From Rhipidocladum racemiflorum (lineage: Eukaryota; Streptophyta; Magnoliopsida; Poales; Poaceae): a DNA stretch of 64,000 nt. Below are positions 1 through 11,514 of this stretch, piece by piece. Each line of letters starts with the position of its first letter. Positions within the stretch are counted from its first letter, which is position 1. Below the pieces are notes generated by a model, which was not told the DNA's origin, ran no database searches, and saw only the letters and a program-made list of their open reading frames with translations. The position numbers were made by a program, and so were the translations under genes. The stretch lies in contig CM070572.1 in assembly GCA_036346355.1 (NCBI GenBank), positions 11,415,001 to 11,479,000 of the forward strand, read 5' to 3'.

Positions 1-306
1 AATATTGAAATGGCGAGGGCAACCGAGGTATTCAGTGTAACTCGAGGAACTGCGTAGTTCAAACTTCGAAATAGGGGGGCGATCATAAATTCAAAAGTAC
101 TAACAGGCAATCCTGCAAAATGTCACAACCCGAGGATCATAACTAGTAATTGTGTGCTTAAGGATGTTGGAACTGCGGCTTCCTGGCTGGAAGCCGTGGC
201 TTGTGGTGGTCGAATAGGGGTGCCGGAAGAGGGAGAAGGCGTAGGGAGGGCCTGATGCGCACGGAGGAGAGGAAGAGAGTGGAAAAGGGGAAGGGATAGG
301 AGACAA
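1..306 (-). other. Possible 5' exon of a gene running off the left edge
   Basis: A minus-strand reading frame starts at an ATG at 306. Its first 50 or so residues are rich in Ser, Pro and Thr with scattered Arg and almost no acidic residues, as in plastid or mitochondrial transit peptides. The frame closes near 100. A TTTTGCAG acceptor-like site follows, and after it another minus-strand frame stays open to base 1. Nothing here matches a family I recognise, and no convincing donor was found between the two pieces. It may equally be a chance open frame in a GC-rich 5' region. Bases 307-559 show nothing recognisable. Confidence 0.25.
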
Positions 307-559
307 TTTCTTTCTTATCTTTATTCATCAATTGCTAATTAATCCCCTTATAACCATGAAGATTTTGCTAATAAACCTTATCTAGATAAAACAAACTCAA
401 CAAACTTTAACTAGTGCTATCTTGTGCAGCGGTTGGTGCGGCTGCTGCTGCTTCCTTGGCCGGCGCACAACTTACTGCTTGTTGCGCCGGCTATAGGAGA
501 GATGACCCCACATGACAAAGACAAGTATAGTTTCTCGATAAGGCAATACAATGTTTATA

Positions 560-575
560 TTAAAGTATAATCACC
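560..575. repeat. Left target-site duplication of the LINE
   Basis: The 16 bases TTAAAGTATAATCACC occur here and again, identically, at 14236-14251. They bracket the LINE, as expected for target-primed reverse transcription, which leaves long, variable-length duplications. Confidence 0.85.
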
Positions 576-578
576 TTA

Positions 579-809
579 ATGCATTATAGATCAATTTGTC
601 TTCTTAATGTCAACTTCAAAATTTTCACGAAAGTTGGCACGAACAGGGTTTCTAGTGTTGCTCGACAGGTTATGCGACCGATACAGACAACTTTTATGCC
701 TGGTAGAAATATTATGGACGGTGTGATAATTCTTCATGAAACAATGCATGAGATGAATCAGAAAAAACTGGATGGCATGATTTTTAAAGTGGATTTCGAA
801 AAAGCTTAC
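579..809 (+). pseudogene. LINE reverse transcriptase, N-terminal part of the domain
   Basis: The translation shows the conserved start of plant non-LTR reverse transcriptases: a 'YRxICLLN' block, a run close to 'RQVMRPIQTTFMPGRNIMDG', and 'FKVDFEKAY', which carries the first catalytic Asp. The frame is broken at 809/810 exactly where the LTR retrotransposon begins. The same protein resumes at 12170 on the far side of that insertion. The upstream endonuclease domain is absent because the LINE copy is 5'-truncated. Confidence 0.85.
805..809. repeat. Left 5-bp target duplication (CTTAC) of the gypsy element
   Basis: CTTAC directly precedes the TGTCGACG terminus at 810 and is repeated at 12165-12169 directly after the CCCGACA terminus. 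This defines both ends of the LTR retrotransposon to the base. Confidence 0.9.
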
Positions 810-1453
810 TGTCGACGATTGGAGAACGGGCTCCCGTCGAGCTTACTTGTTGAATGGGGGATCAACAGAGCCCCGTCGCACGGATCGAAGAGGGCGTTCG
901 AGCGACGCGAGGTCGGGAGAAGGAGGCCGGAAAAAGCAAAGGGGGGACGCGGTGTTTTTTATCCTGGTTCGGGCCTCTCACCGCCGAGATAATGACCCTA
1001 CTCCAGTGTATTGTGTTCTATCTTTCGTGTGCCCTCCCCTGTTACAGATCTTCAGGGGGGTTTAAATACTATGACTAGAGATGCGAAAAAAGTAACTGCC
1101 TCCGGGGATCACGCTATGTATCCATATCCGTGATGCTGCCCTTGATTCCCGCGTTATTTGAATTTCGGGTATGATTTCCCTTGATCTCCTGGCTGATTGG
1201 CTGCCTCCTTCCTTCCTCACAAGCGCTTGAGCCCTCCGACCAAAACACCCGAAAGGTCGTGGCCTCCACGAGCATGCTTGCTCGTGGGGGTGTGTTTGGT
1301 GCTTCGCGAACGGAGGCGCAAACGCCGTATGCTCGGAGGAGAAGGAGGGATGCTCGTTCGTTCTCCCGAGCATCTTCCCTTAGTGCCGCTTGGTCGGCGG
1401 GTTTAGCTTTTCACTGGGTACCGTGGTCTTTTGCCAGATAGCCAATCCCGACA
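810..1453 (-). repeat. 3' LTR of the gypsy element (left copy)
   Basis: 644 bp, with termini TG...CA. By eye the first 380 or so bases match the right LTR exactly. The remainder differs by several one-base indels and a few substitutions. In element orientation this is the 3' LTR. A purine-rich stretch (on the plus strand, pyrimidine-rich CCTCGGGCTTCCCCTTG near 1481-1497) lies about 30 bases inside it and may be the polypurine tract, but it is not directly adjacent. Confidence 0.92.
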
Positions 1454-1866
1454 GCTAGCCCCGAGGTTCAAGTGGGGAACCCTCGGGCTTCCCCTTGAGC
1501 CTAAGAAGACTTGAGGGGATTGAATTTCCTTTGGTCGTGGCTCACGACCATTTTACGTCGGGAGGCGAGCTTCTTTACCCGCCACGCGTGCTTGCTCTGC
1601 TTGTGAGCGCGTCGTTTGGTTGTTCTGCGGTTCCTTCTCCGAGAAGCCTCCTGTAGCAGATGCGGTAGTTTCTGAAGCGGCGCTTTTTCCGGCCAGTGTT
1701 GTCTTTGCGATAGGCGGCGATTTTTATCCCGCCTCTTCACTATCCTTTTAACCCTTTCTACCGGAGAGGTCGGAGTCCCATTGCGTCTCTTTGCTCGTCT
1801 TCGCTAAAGATCTTCCAAGAGCCCTAGCGCCCAAGAACCCTTTTCGCTCTCCTTCCTTCTTCGGCC

Positions 1867-4800
1867 ATGGCGCGTTTCAAGGTTAGCCAGATGACCCGAA
1901 GGAGGCTCCAGGTGCTCACGGACGAGGGGTACGTCGACCCAGGCTCGGGTCGAGTGCCCGGGGATGATGCGGCGCCGGCACCGCGGGAGACGGAGATCGT
2001 CTCCTGCGAGTTGTACGCCATCAACGGGCTTCCTCTGCCCGAGAGCGACTTCCTCGCCTCCGTGCTTGCCTTCTGCGGGTGCGAGATCTCTCATCTCCAC
2101 CCCAACTCCATCCTTTCCCTCGCAATCTTCTCCCACCTTTGCGAGGCTTACGTGGGTGTAATGCCCACGGCTAGCCTCTTCTTTCACTTCTATTCCCCCT
2201 TCCTTGCCGGGATGGTTCCGCCATTGCGTTTATCTTCGCCGGCCCAGCACCATCTGACAGTACCCCTTCGTTGCTCACGAAGGACTCGGTGTCGGGTTGG
2301 GCCGACCTCTGGTTCTACCGGAAGAAGGCGGAGGGTCCCGATTGGTCTACATCGGGAGGGCGCTCCGCCCTCGAGGCAGCGCGCGCCGTGCAACCCGAGG
2401 AAGAGCGGGTGCTCGGGGCGATCGGTGAGCTTGCCCGGATGGGGCTCACTGGTCGGGATATCGCCGGGACTTTACCTTCAACCGGTGTCCCCCTGGCGCC
2501 GCGAGCATCCCTTCTTCGAGGTGACCGGGTGGCACGACTTCACCCGCGAGGACAACGCAGTATGTTCCTGGACCTCTTTCCCGAGCATCATTTGCTACAG
2601 TGAATCAGCGCTATGCATCCGTATATGCCTTTTGTCTTAGTCTTCGGTTGTGGCGCAGCTCAGAGGACGGTGGAGTTGACGATAGGTCGCCGAGATGTTC
2701 GGCGCCAGGCGAGAAGGAGCCGACGCCAATCGTCAGGTCCCCAAGAATATTTTTGACCGCGGCGACGCGGTAAGTACATTTTCCCACTTCCGTTCGAGGC
2801 ATGTTTCCGAGCTCATTCCTCCCGATTTACATTGGCGGGAGAAGGTCGCCCTTGAGCTTGCGGTGTCGGCGCTGCAGCGCCGCCATAAGCCAAGACCCGA
2901 CCAGGGGTTCCGTAGAGGGCGGCGGGTCGAGGTCGCCGAGCATCCGCCTCGCCTCCCCGCCAGCGGTCGAGGCGCCGAGCCGACCAGGACCCCTACCCCG
3001 CACCTTGAGTACGCCGACCGCCAGAGGTGGCGAACTCCGCATTTGGTTCGATGACTTCAAGCGGAGGAAGCCGGGTGATGAGCCGATCGAACAGCTCGCC
3101 GAAAGCGGCGAGGAAGGCCGAGGAGGATGCCGGATCTCTCCCGACCAAGGAGCGGTGGAGAGGCAGATCAAGGCCCTCCAGACCGGCTCACTCGGGTGGT
3201 TGATGCCCCGAGGAGGAGGAAGAAGAGGAGGAGGCCGCCTATGCTCTGGTTAGAAGGAGCAGGAGGTCGACCTCTCAAACCGCCTCGGCTGGAAGAGGTC
3301 GACATGGACGATGTCGACCGGCGATGGCACGCGCCAGCCGACGCCACAGAGGAGCGCCGTGGTCGTGGCCGAGGCCTACGAGGCCGCCGCGGCAGGTCGC
3401 CCGTGGCAGCGAGAGGCCGAGGAGGATGGCGCCGCCGCGGCGTAATGCGTTCTTCATTCTCTTATTCCGCTCTTGTCTTGCGACTTTCTTGGGCTAACCC
3501 CACCCTGTTTGGCGTGGGCGTGATAGCTCGGATGTCGTTTGGACTTCCGCCAGATGGTGAGAGATTATCAACTCCGCGATGGGCCGCCGAGCTCGGACCG
3601 CGTCGTCGGCCAGGTGATGGCCGAGACGGGAGGAGCCGGTGCTAACCGGACTCGGTGGAGCCCGAGCTTCCTTCGGCGGGACCAGCGCTCCCTTCGGCCA
3701 TGGAGCCTATCCCGGCCAGCGGAGGAGCAGAGCCGCAGGGGATCGAGGACCAAGACGCCTTGGCCTTGGCCCCTTGCGAAGAGATGATCATGCGAGGCTC
3801 AAGCGCCGAGCCCCGGAAGGGAGCTTGGTCGCTCCCGACCAACACCCTTGGCCATGAGCCAAGGAGAGGAGGAGGAGGAGGTCGTCCCGGCCTAACTCCT
3901 TCGGTCCCGAGCACCAGCGCCCCGACCACGGAGGTGCAAGGGCGGAGGTGATCGTGCTTGATCAATCGCCTCGGCCAGCGGGCATCGGGCGCCTCCGACT
4001 ATGGAGGGACAAGAAGCGGAGGTGATCGCCCTCGATCCAATGCCTTGGTCGGAGAGCATTGGTCGCCTCCGGTGAAGAGGAACAGGAGGCGGAGGTGGTT
4101 GCTAACGACCAAGCGCCTCGGTAGCGGAGCATGGAGTGGCGGCGCTCGTGGTTGGCGTCTGACCCCGGCGCGGTGGCCGACCATGGGGAAAGCGACCACG
4201 AGCCGCTGTCGTGGGCGAGGATCGGCCGGGCGACCGGGTTGATCGAAGGTGGTGACGCCGTTGCTCTCCTGGAGCACCGGGTGCTCGAGAGAGCAAGACC
4301 TTGACGCCGCCCGGGATGACTTGGTCAATCCCTTCTTTCGGTGGCGCGACCGACCGCCAACGGCTTCAGGACAAGGTCGGTCACCGCTCTTCCGGTAAGT
4401 TTCCATGTTTCTTCTTTTACTGCTGCGAACGATCTTGGGAGTCCGCTCACTCTTTCCCTTCTCCTTTCTCTTTACGCCGAAGTTTGCTGAAGGCTATGGA
4501 GGATATCGATGCCACCTCGGTCTCAGAAGAAGAGTCTTGGTCGTACCATCATGAGCAAGACGCCAAGATCGCCGATCTTGAGCGTCGGAGTCTCCGAGTG
4601 CGCGAGGCCGACTGAAGCATTTGGAATCGGCGAGAGCCTCATCGCCGGGCTTGGGACCAGCTCTTCCAGAGCGAGGCAGCGAAGAGCACTTCAGAGCGTA
4701 TGCGCCGAGCTTGACGAAGAGGCTGGTGAAGCTTGGCAGACCTTCGCCGAGCTCGGGGCGCGAGGAAGCCCAGCTCAAGGAGGCGCGGCGCCTCAGGAAA

Positions 4801-4900
4801 GCGGCCGAAGGTCGCGGCAGCAGGAAGGTCCTGGACCTAGGCGGAGGTCGACTCCCTTAAGGGCGAGGCTCGCTGCCCTCCAGGCCGGTCGTAGGACTTA
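1867..4900 (+). pseudogene. Antisense ORF of the gypsy element, Transposase_28-like
   Basis: This gene runs opposite to gag-pol. It starts at an ATG in good context (GGCCATGGCG) after a pyrimidine-rich leader. The first 110 residues match the plant 'putative gypsy type transposon' domain: an 'EGYVDPGSGR' block, 'LPLPESDFL', 'VLAFCGCEISHLHPNSI' and 'LCEAYVGV'. The frame then changes near 2200-2270, continues as 'SVSGWADLWFYRKK' and 'RIGEL..MGLTGRDI'-like blocks, and changes again near 2480. Farther on (2700-4890) there is only charged, Arg/Glu/Ala-rich, coiled-coil-like coding potential in shifting frames, plus a possible GT-AG intron near 4394-4480. The function of these proteins is unknown despite the 'transposase' label. 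This copy looks broken. Confidence 0.7.
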
Positions 4901-5339
4901 GCTCTTTCTTTTATTTTTATCTTGTGTAAAACCACAGCAAAAAAAAAAAAAAAAAACAACGTTTTGGATTAAATGAGCATATTCGCAGGAGTTTGGTCCT
5001 TGCTGTTTTTGCTTGAACTCGCTTTCGGCATATGCCCGTATGATCCGGTTCTGAGAAAAGAAAGCAAGTTCCTGCATGGAGCGTAGATACGAGCAAAGAA
5101 AACAAGTTCTGCGTAGATCAAATATCATAGACACGAGCAAAGGATCCTTGGTAAGGAGGGACGGAGCGTTCCTATCATACGTAGCCCCACCGCCATGGAC
5201 AAAGGTCGTGTCGCCTTTGACTGCGAGCACGAGTTTGTTCATGGGAGTTTTTAAGGGTCGCTTTGGTCGTAACGATTTTTGAATTACTCGAATAGATCGG
5301 TTGTGTTTGAGTGAATCGTGAGCACTGAGCGGGCGAGCT

Positions 5340-6955
5340 TTAAACCAACAATACGTAGAGCCACCATACCCGAGTGGTCACCGAATCAGGGCTTAGAGTG
5401 GATGCTCGCGCCGACCATGCATACAAATAAGAGCTACTGTGGAAAGTGGACGATTGGGCGAGCATCCGGCCGGGGCCAAGGGAGATGGCGTGCACATACT
5501 TGTTGGATAAGTTAAATCTGTAGTCTTTGGTAGGCGACGATGCTCGTTCGACAAAGCGAGGACGAAACTTCGAGAAAGAGGAAAATGATTTATTGGAAAG
5601 AACGCAAGGGGCGCGAGATAGGAGTACTCGTCTAAACGTAGAATTTCTGTGATTGATCGATGTTCCAGTCTTTGGTGAGCTCCCGACCATCTGGCATCGC
5701 GAGGCGAACAGCCGGGCGTCTTTGTAGACATGACCGTGTAGGGTCCTTCCCACCTTGGGGTCGGCTTGTTGGCTTCGACAGTCTTGAACTCTTCGTAAGA
5801 CCATGTCGCCGACTTGTAGGGCCCTAGGTCGGATCGCCTTGGCTGCATGCCTACGAAGAGCTTGTAGGTAAATTGCAGGCCGAGCAACGCCTGCTCGCGT
5901 GTCGCCGACGAGGTCCAGGTCGACGAGGCGCTCAACCTCTTGATCGATGGAATCGATCGCTTGCACCTGGGGAACCCGGCCGCGATTTCGGCGAGCGAGA
6001 ATGGCCTCCGCACCGTAGACGAGTTGGAAAGGCGTCTACTTTGTGGCTCGACTTGTCGTGGTGCGGATAGACCAAAGAACGGCGGGAAGCTCCTCCACCC
6101 ACTTCTTTGCTTGTCTTTGGTTGAGGGTCTTAAAGACTCTCTTTTATGCCCTGGACTAGCTGCCCATTTGCTCGCTCATTTGCTCCGTTACTCGTGGATG
6201 TGCCACGCGAAGCGAAAGCAGACCTTGGTCCCGACCTCCTCACGGTAACTTTGGAACAGTTCACCGTGAATCGGGTCCCATTGTCTGTGATAAGGCGGTT
6301 GGGTATCCCGAACCGGGTTACCACGTTGTCGCGGAGGAACCTCTTGGCCGCTCGGGCCGAGATGGTCGAGCAGGCTCGGCCTCTATCCACTTAGTGAAAG
6401 TGTCGATGGCCACGAGCAAATACTTGCGACCTTCGACCTCGGGAAAGGGTCCAAGGGCGTCGAGCCCCAGTCGAGAATGGCCACGCAGCGGTATGGTTTG
6501 TAGGGCATATGCGGTTGGCGGGTTTTGCGAGCATGGAACCGGCATGCTCGGCGGTCGTTACGATTGACTGCCAGCGTCCGTCAAGGCCGTCGGCCAAGAG
6601 TAACCCAATCGGAAGGCTTTGCTCACAAGCGTTACGAAGACGAATGAGCTCCGCACATTCCTTCGTGGATATCACGAAGAAGGTATCGCCTTCCTCCTGG
6701 GAGACGATTTGGAAAGGATTCCTAATGCGCCTTTCGATATAGGTCGCCTTCGATCGATCTGTCTTGAGAAGATCGCCTTGTTAGCCGGGAGCAGCTCGGC
6801 TTCTTCCTCGGGCAATGTCCCATGCGCAAGGTATTGGATGAATGGCGTCATCCAATTTGCGCTTTGCTCGAGGAATGAGACCCTACCGCCGGTCTCTGGT
6901 GCCTCCTCTTCGGAGAGAATGGAGGGCTTATGTAGGTGCTCGACGAGCACCACGA
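5340..6955 (-). pseudogene. Gypsy integrase region, frameshifted
   Basis: Reading leftward, the region begins with a linker resembling the 'WMTPFIQYLAHGTLP' block that joins RNase H to integrase in grass gypsy elements. The remains of the zinc-binding N-terminus follow (6391-6675). Next comes the catalytic core: a 'GLDALGPFPEVEGRKYLLVAIDTFTKWIEAEP'-type block with the first catalytic Asp, then 'FGIPNRLITDNGTRF' with the second. The C-terminal part (5340-6013) shows the 'WEGPYTV' block just before the end of pol. The pieces lie in at least three frames, separated by small indels, so no single intact integrase is encoded. The bases from 4900 to 5340 contain an A18 run near 4938 and no recognisable coding. 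Confidence 0.8.
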
Positions 6956-7109
6956 GCGGCGGTTTGGGAGGAACCGACCTTAGACATTTGGTCGGCCAGG
7001 GAATTATCCTTCCTGGGATGTAGATTACTTGAAATTCTTGAAGTATTTCTCCATCTTCCTTACTTCGCCAGGCATGTCGCCATTGAGGTATCGAACACCG
7101 ATACTCCTT

Positions 7110-7830
7110 GTTGACACTGGTTCACGACCAGCGTGAATCGCCCTTCACGGTGAGCCGTTGGACTCCTAGCGATTTGCATGCCCGAAGTCCGGCCAAAGGC
7201 CTTCGTACTCCGCCCGCGTTGTTAGTCGCGGCGAAATGTAGTTGGATGGCGTCAGTAGCTGCTCTCCGTCCGGGAGACCAAGATGACGCCACCAGAGTGC
7301 TCGTATGCTCGGATCCGTCAAAATACAAGGTCCAGGAGTTTCCTCGAATCATTGGTCCCGCCGGTGGTGGTGCCGAGCCGACCATTCTCGCCACGAAATC
7401 AGCCAGGACTTGTGATTTTATCGCGTCGGGCTGAGAATACCAGCTCGAACTCGGCGAGTTCCATTGCCCACTTGGCTATGCGACCACCGGCGCCCTGATT
7501 TTTCAGGATTTCCCTGAGTGGGAAGCCGGTCGGCCTACGATCTTGTGTGCTTGAAAGTAGTGACGCAACTTCCGGAGGCCATCGAATGAGTACAGAGTTT
7601 CGGACCTCGGGTAACGCTCCTTTGGTCCATGAAGTACTTCGCCGACGTAATAGATAGGTCGCCGGGTACCATCTCTTTCTCGCCAACACCGAGCTCACCG
7701 CTGCGCGGGTTGCCGCCAGTATAATAGCAATTCTTCCTGCCGTGGGTGTGACGAGGACGGGCGGCTTGGAGAGGTACTGTTTTAGCTCTTTGAACGCGCG
7801 ATCGCCTTCCTCCGTCCATGTGAAGCCATC
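7110..7830 (-). pseudogene. Gypsy RNase H region, frameshifted
   Basis: Two RNase H-related pieces are visible. The right one (7399-7830) carries the RT connection and RNase H-like block ending in 'GRIAKWAMELAEFELVF'. The left one (7122-7394) carries the second, chromodomain-less-lineage type RNase H with 'WTLYFDGSEHT', 'AIQLHFAATNNAG' and 'LAGLRACKSLG', including the first acidic active-site residue in 'YFDGS'. Both fit the pol order between RT and integrase. Single-base shifts separate the blocks. Confidence 0.8.
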
Positions 7831-7989
7831 ATGTTCGCGGAGGGCTTTAAAGAAAGGTAGTCCTCGCTCCCCGGTCGGAGACGAACCGGCTTAAGGCGGC
7901 CATCCTCCCGGTCGAGCTTGTACTTCCTTTACGCATGTGGGCGACCTCATGTTCTCAATGGCTTCGATCTTCTCTGGGTTAGCCCCAAC

Positions 7990-8610
7990 GCCATGTGGCC
8001 CGACCATGTAGCCGAGCACCTTGCCGGCCTTCACGCCGAATCGCATTTTTCTGGATTTAGCTTTATTCGATGCTTATTGAGGTTACTGAAAGTTTCTTCT
8101 AAGTCGACAACGTGACTGAAGTACTCTTGCTCTTGACAACTATGTCGCCGACATATACCTCCAAATTTCGACCTATTTGGTCTGTGAAAGTCTTCTGCAT
8201 GAGGCGTTGAAAGGTTGCTCCCGCATTTCTCGAGACCGAAAGACATGGTCGTATAGCGTAAGGTACCGAGCAGGGTGATGAAGGAAGTCTTTCCTCGTCT
8301 TCGCGACAGTCGATCTCGATGATAGCCTGAATAGGCGTCTAGGAAGCTCATGGTCTGCGGACCCGCCCGTCGCGTCCACCAATTGGTCTATGCGAGGCAA
8401 CGGATAGTTGTCTTTTGGGCACGCCGCGTTCAAACCCGTGTGGTCGACGCCATGCGCCACTTGCCTCCTTTCTTCCCGACCAGGATCGATTGGCTAGCCA
8501 CTCGGAGTGCTCAATCTCTCCGATGAAGCCGACTTTTAGGAGTTTATCAAGTTCCTCCTGATGATTGCTTGTTTTTCCGGGAAAAGCGTCTAAGTTTCTG
8601 TCTCACTTGG
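7990..8610 (-). pseudogene. Gypsy reverse transcriptase region, frameshifted
   Basis: The minus strand shows the 'D(Y)TxLNxACPKDNYPLPRIDQLVDAT' block of plant gypsy RTs, then 'SFLDAYSGYH' with a catalytic Asp, 'TTMSFGLEK', the region where the active-site YVDD motif should be (broken by a frame change), and 'LEETFSNLNKHRIKLNPEKC'. All pieces are in the correct order but lie in different frames, so the copy is non-coding as it stands. It sits between the protease (right) and RNase H (left). Confidence 0.85.
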
Positions 8611-8734
8611 TTTTTGTCGAGTGAACCGCTAGCTTTGTGCTCGACCACCTCCTTGGGACCCGGGCATGTCGGATGGTTCCCAGGCGAACACATCCGACCT
8701 TGCTCGGAGGAAAGTGACGAGCTCGAGTTCCTAT

Positions 8735-9330
8735 TTGGGATCTAGGAAGATCCCAAATGAACGACTTGGCCGGTTCCGACTCGTTGAGCGAATGACCTTG
8801 GTCTCTCCTCCAGGTTGGAGGGCAAGTTTAGGCCGGAATGCTTCGGCTCTTGGTCGTGGCCGCGAGCGGCAATCGACCGACCATATCCAGCGCTCTTTCG
8901 CCGCAATTGAGTGCGGACTTGTGGTTCCTTGACGGTTATGACTCCGTTTGGCCCGGGAATCTTTAGGCACCGATACGGCGTGATGCGAGGCGGCCATGAA
9001 CTTGGCCAAGGCCGGCCTGCCGAGGATGGCGTTGTAGGCCGACTCAAGTCTACCACCTCGAAGGTGATTAGCTCCGTTACGAAGTTACTTGGGCCGCCGA
9101 AACTTACGGGCAAGACGACCTGCCCTGCAGGTTTGATCGAGGTGCCCGGACTATCCCGAAGAAGGGCACGGCCACACTCTTGATTTTGGAACGAGGAATC
9201 TGCATCTCGCCCAATACCTTGGCTGCAATAAGGTCCAAAGAGCTCCGGAGTCTATGAGGACCCGACCGACAACAGATTGCCGATGGTGGGGTTCACGACC
9301 ATCGGAAGCCTCTGGGGTTTGGTCATCCCC
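8735..9330 (-). pseudogene. Gypsy aspartic protease region, frameshifted
   Basis: A retropepsin-type active site is visible as 'VLIDSG' near 9250. The frame changes right after it. The following block, with a flap-like region and the 'LPVSFGGPSNFVTELITFEVV' segment typical of plant gypsy proteases, continues in the next frame (8742-9113). After that a 'GRPALAKFMA'-like block marks the end of the domain. The order relative to gag (right) and RT (left) is correct for Ty3/gypsy. Confidence 0.78.
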
Positions 9331-9398
9331 AAGGGACAATCGTCTCTCGAGAATGTGAGGGATACCTCCGACCATTTCAATTTCTTTGCACCGGAGGC

Positions 9399-10845
9399 TT
9401 ACCTGGGTAACATGGTGCACTTCCTTGCAGCCTCCTTTAAGTCCCGCGGGACTTGTAGGCGAGGAGCCCCGAAGATGACCGCTATGTGATTCCTTGGTTC
9501 TTGATATTCCATTTCATCCTCACTTTCCTCGGCGGGCTGTTTTCCTTTGTCGCTTTCACCCTGCTCGAAGCGTCGGCATGGGACCCCTGCCAGAAATCGC
9601 TTCCAGCGGTAGGTCCACGCTCGGCAATTCCGTAGGTCGTGCCGTCGCCTGGTGAAGTGGATAGATGAGGTCGCCCGTCGGTCCGCTTGGTCGCCTCGTC
9701 GGTCCGCTTGGTCGCCTCGCCCTCGAGGCCCGGTGGTTGTCCTCTTCCCGAGCATTAGGCCCACTGCGCGGGCCGAGTTGCGGGCCGTTGTTGTTCCACC
9801 GCGGCTACCATGGCGGGCGAGGTTGCTTTTTCTTCTTCTTCTTGATCTTCTTGTCTGCAGTCGAACCCTTTTTGCTAGCCGAGGTCTCTAGACCAGCCGA
9901 GGCGGCTTCCCTTCATCCAAAGATTTTCTTCCATTGACGGCTTCATCTGCGTTGGCGTATCGATCGGCCATTCGGAAGAGCTCGTCGCCGTTAGATCCGG
10001 TGGATCTCCAGGTCCTGTGTGAAGCGCGACGTCTCGCACTCGAACTTGAAAGCTCGGACGATACCTCGTCCGATATGTTCGAGATCGAAGTTCCGGACTG
10101 GATGAACCTCTCGACGAATTGTCGCAGGTTTCCCCGTCCGTCAGATTCAAGCGCTCCAGGTCGCGCTCTTTTCCCGGCGGATGTAGCAGCCTCGAAATTC
10201 GCCGAGTGCGGCGCCGAGCTGCCTCAGGACCGTATGGATCCTTCCTTTTGATTGAAAAGCCACGCACGAGCAGCTCCGCCCAGACCGTCGGCAGGTAATT
10301 TGCCATTACCCTCATCACCTCCGGCGGCGAGGATGGCGGTAGTGTATATCGAGAGGAATTCATCCGGGTTCTGGGTCCCGTTGAATCTCTCGACGTGGCC
10401 GGGCTTGAACCTGTTCGGCCATGCGACGTCCCGGAGGGAGCTCGTGAAGGCCCGGCAGCCGAAGCTCGGGGTTTCGCGACGAAAACCTCGGTCACGGCGG
10501 CCTCCACGCGGATCTTCCACTCCAACGCCAGCGGGCCGAGTCGGAAAAAACCTCATGCGTCGGTCGTGCCGATGACCGCATGGTTGCGGAGTGCTCGAGC
10601 GCTCGTAATCTGGCGACAGGCGATATCGCCCGAGGTTGCTCTGTGGATCGCTCCGGCCTTTCCGGATCGGTCGGCGACTGGGCGATCTCCGAGCATGGCT
10701 CGAGATTCATCTCTGTGCGAACGCACGGGGAGCGTTGTGATGGTCCCGGAAACACTCCGCATCCCGGCCATGGGGAGGATCCGAGACTTTTAGCTCGGCG
10801 GCAAGCCTCTCCAAATCTTCGGCCACGACCACCGCCCATGGCCTC
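9399..10845 (-). pseudogene. Gypsy gag, frameshifted
   Basis: Reading leftward from about 10.85 kb, the region encodes a retrotransposon gag capsid-like domain. Visible blocks are 'RFKPGHVERFNGTQNPDEFL', 'YTTAILAAGGDE', 'LPTVWAELL' and 'ARAWLFNQKEGSI'. A basic/acidic C-terminal part reaches about 9.4 kb with an 'RRHDLRNCR' stretch like the nucleocapsid region. The pieces fall in at least three frames. It is followed on the same strand by the protease, and preceded by the leader between the 5' LTR and about 10.9 kb. Confidence 0.8.
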
Positions 10846-11500
10846 TAAGTCTACTTGCTCGGGAAATCAGCGCAGTCACGCACGACCGCCGCCAAGGCCT
10901 GTAGCTGCCTCGCTTCGTGAATCAAGCGGCGGCGAGCTTTGACGGCGCTCCGAGTGCGATCGGGAGTTCGGTACCGCGAGTTCCTTTCCGTGGAGGCGCA
11001 CTCTCCCTTTGCCTGGCGGCGAATGCTCGCAAGCGTCTTTCCCAAAGACGCCTCCAAGTGGCGCGCCTGGCCGCCTCATAGTGGTCGTGCCTGGCGGCGT
11101 CCGAGGATCCTTTCCGGGCTCCGCGTGGCTCCTACCATGTTGACTCGACGAGAGCGAGACGAAAGCGATGGGGACATCATTGTATCCCCTTGGGACGCGG
11201 TCTCTGGCCGAGCTCTAGGTCGCCTGGTATGTCCAGGCCATCGTAGAGCTCGTTGCGCCATCCTCGGGGTCTCCGAGGGTAATGTCTGGGAATGGAGGAT
11301 CTGCCCTCGCATTCCCGTGTCCGAGGAAAAGCTCCTGCACTCGGTGTGATCGATAGGATCGGTCACCCTGGGCACGTTGTCGGCGGCGTAGTACACGTCG
11401 TCATCCTCAACGTGGTCAAAGACACAAAGGTCCCGAGTGTCTCCCGAGTTTGGCATCCTCGAGGATCTTGATCCGCACGGGAATCAAACTGTCGTCCCCA

Positions 11501-11512
11501 CGGACGGCGCCA
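11501..11512 (-). promoter_or_regulatory. tRNA primer-binding site of the gypsy element
   Basis: Two bases inside the right-hand (5') LTR, the minus strand reads TGGCGCCGTCCG. A TGGCGCC start, one or two bases after the LTR, is the usual primer-binding site of many grass gypsy elements. This fixes the element's orientation as minus. Confidence 0.8.
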
Positions 11513-11514
11513 GC

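Noticed and set aside
2827..3171. Minus-strand frames opposite the antisense ORF
   Set aside because: They are shadows of the plus-strand Arg/Glu-rich region with no retroelement domain.
4938..4956. A-run as a possible LINE or processed-gene tail
   Set aside because: It lies inside the gypsy element with no duplication or coding sequence ending at it.
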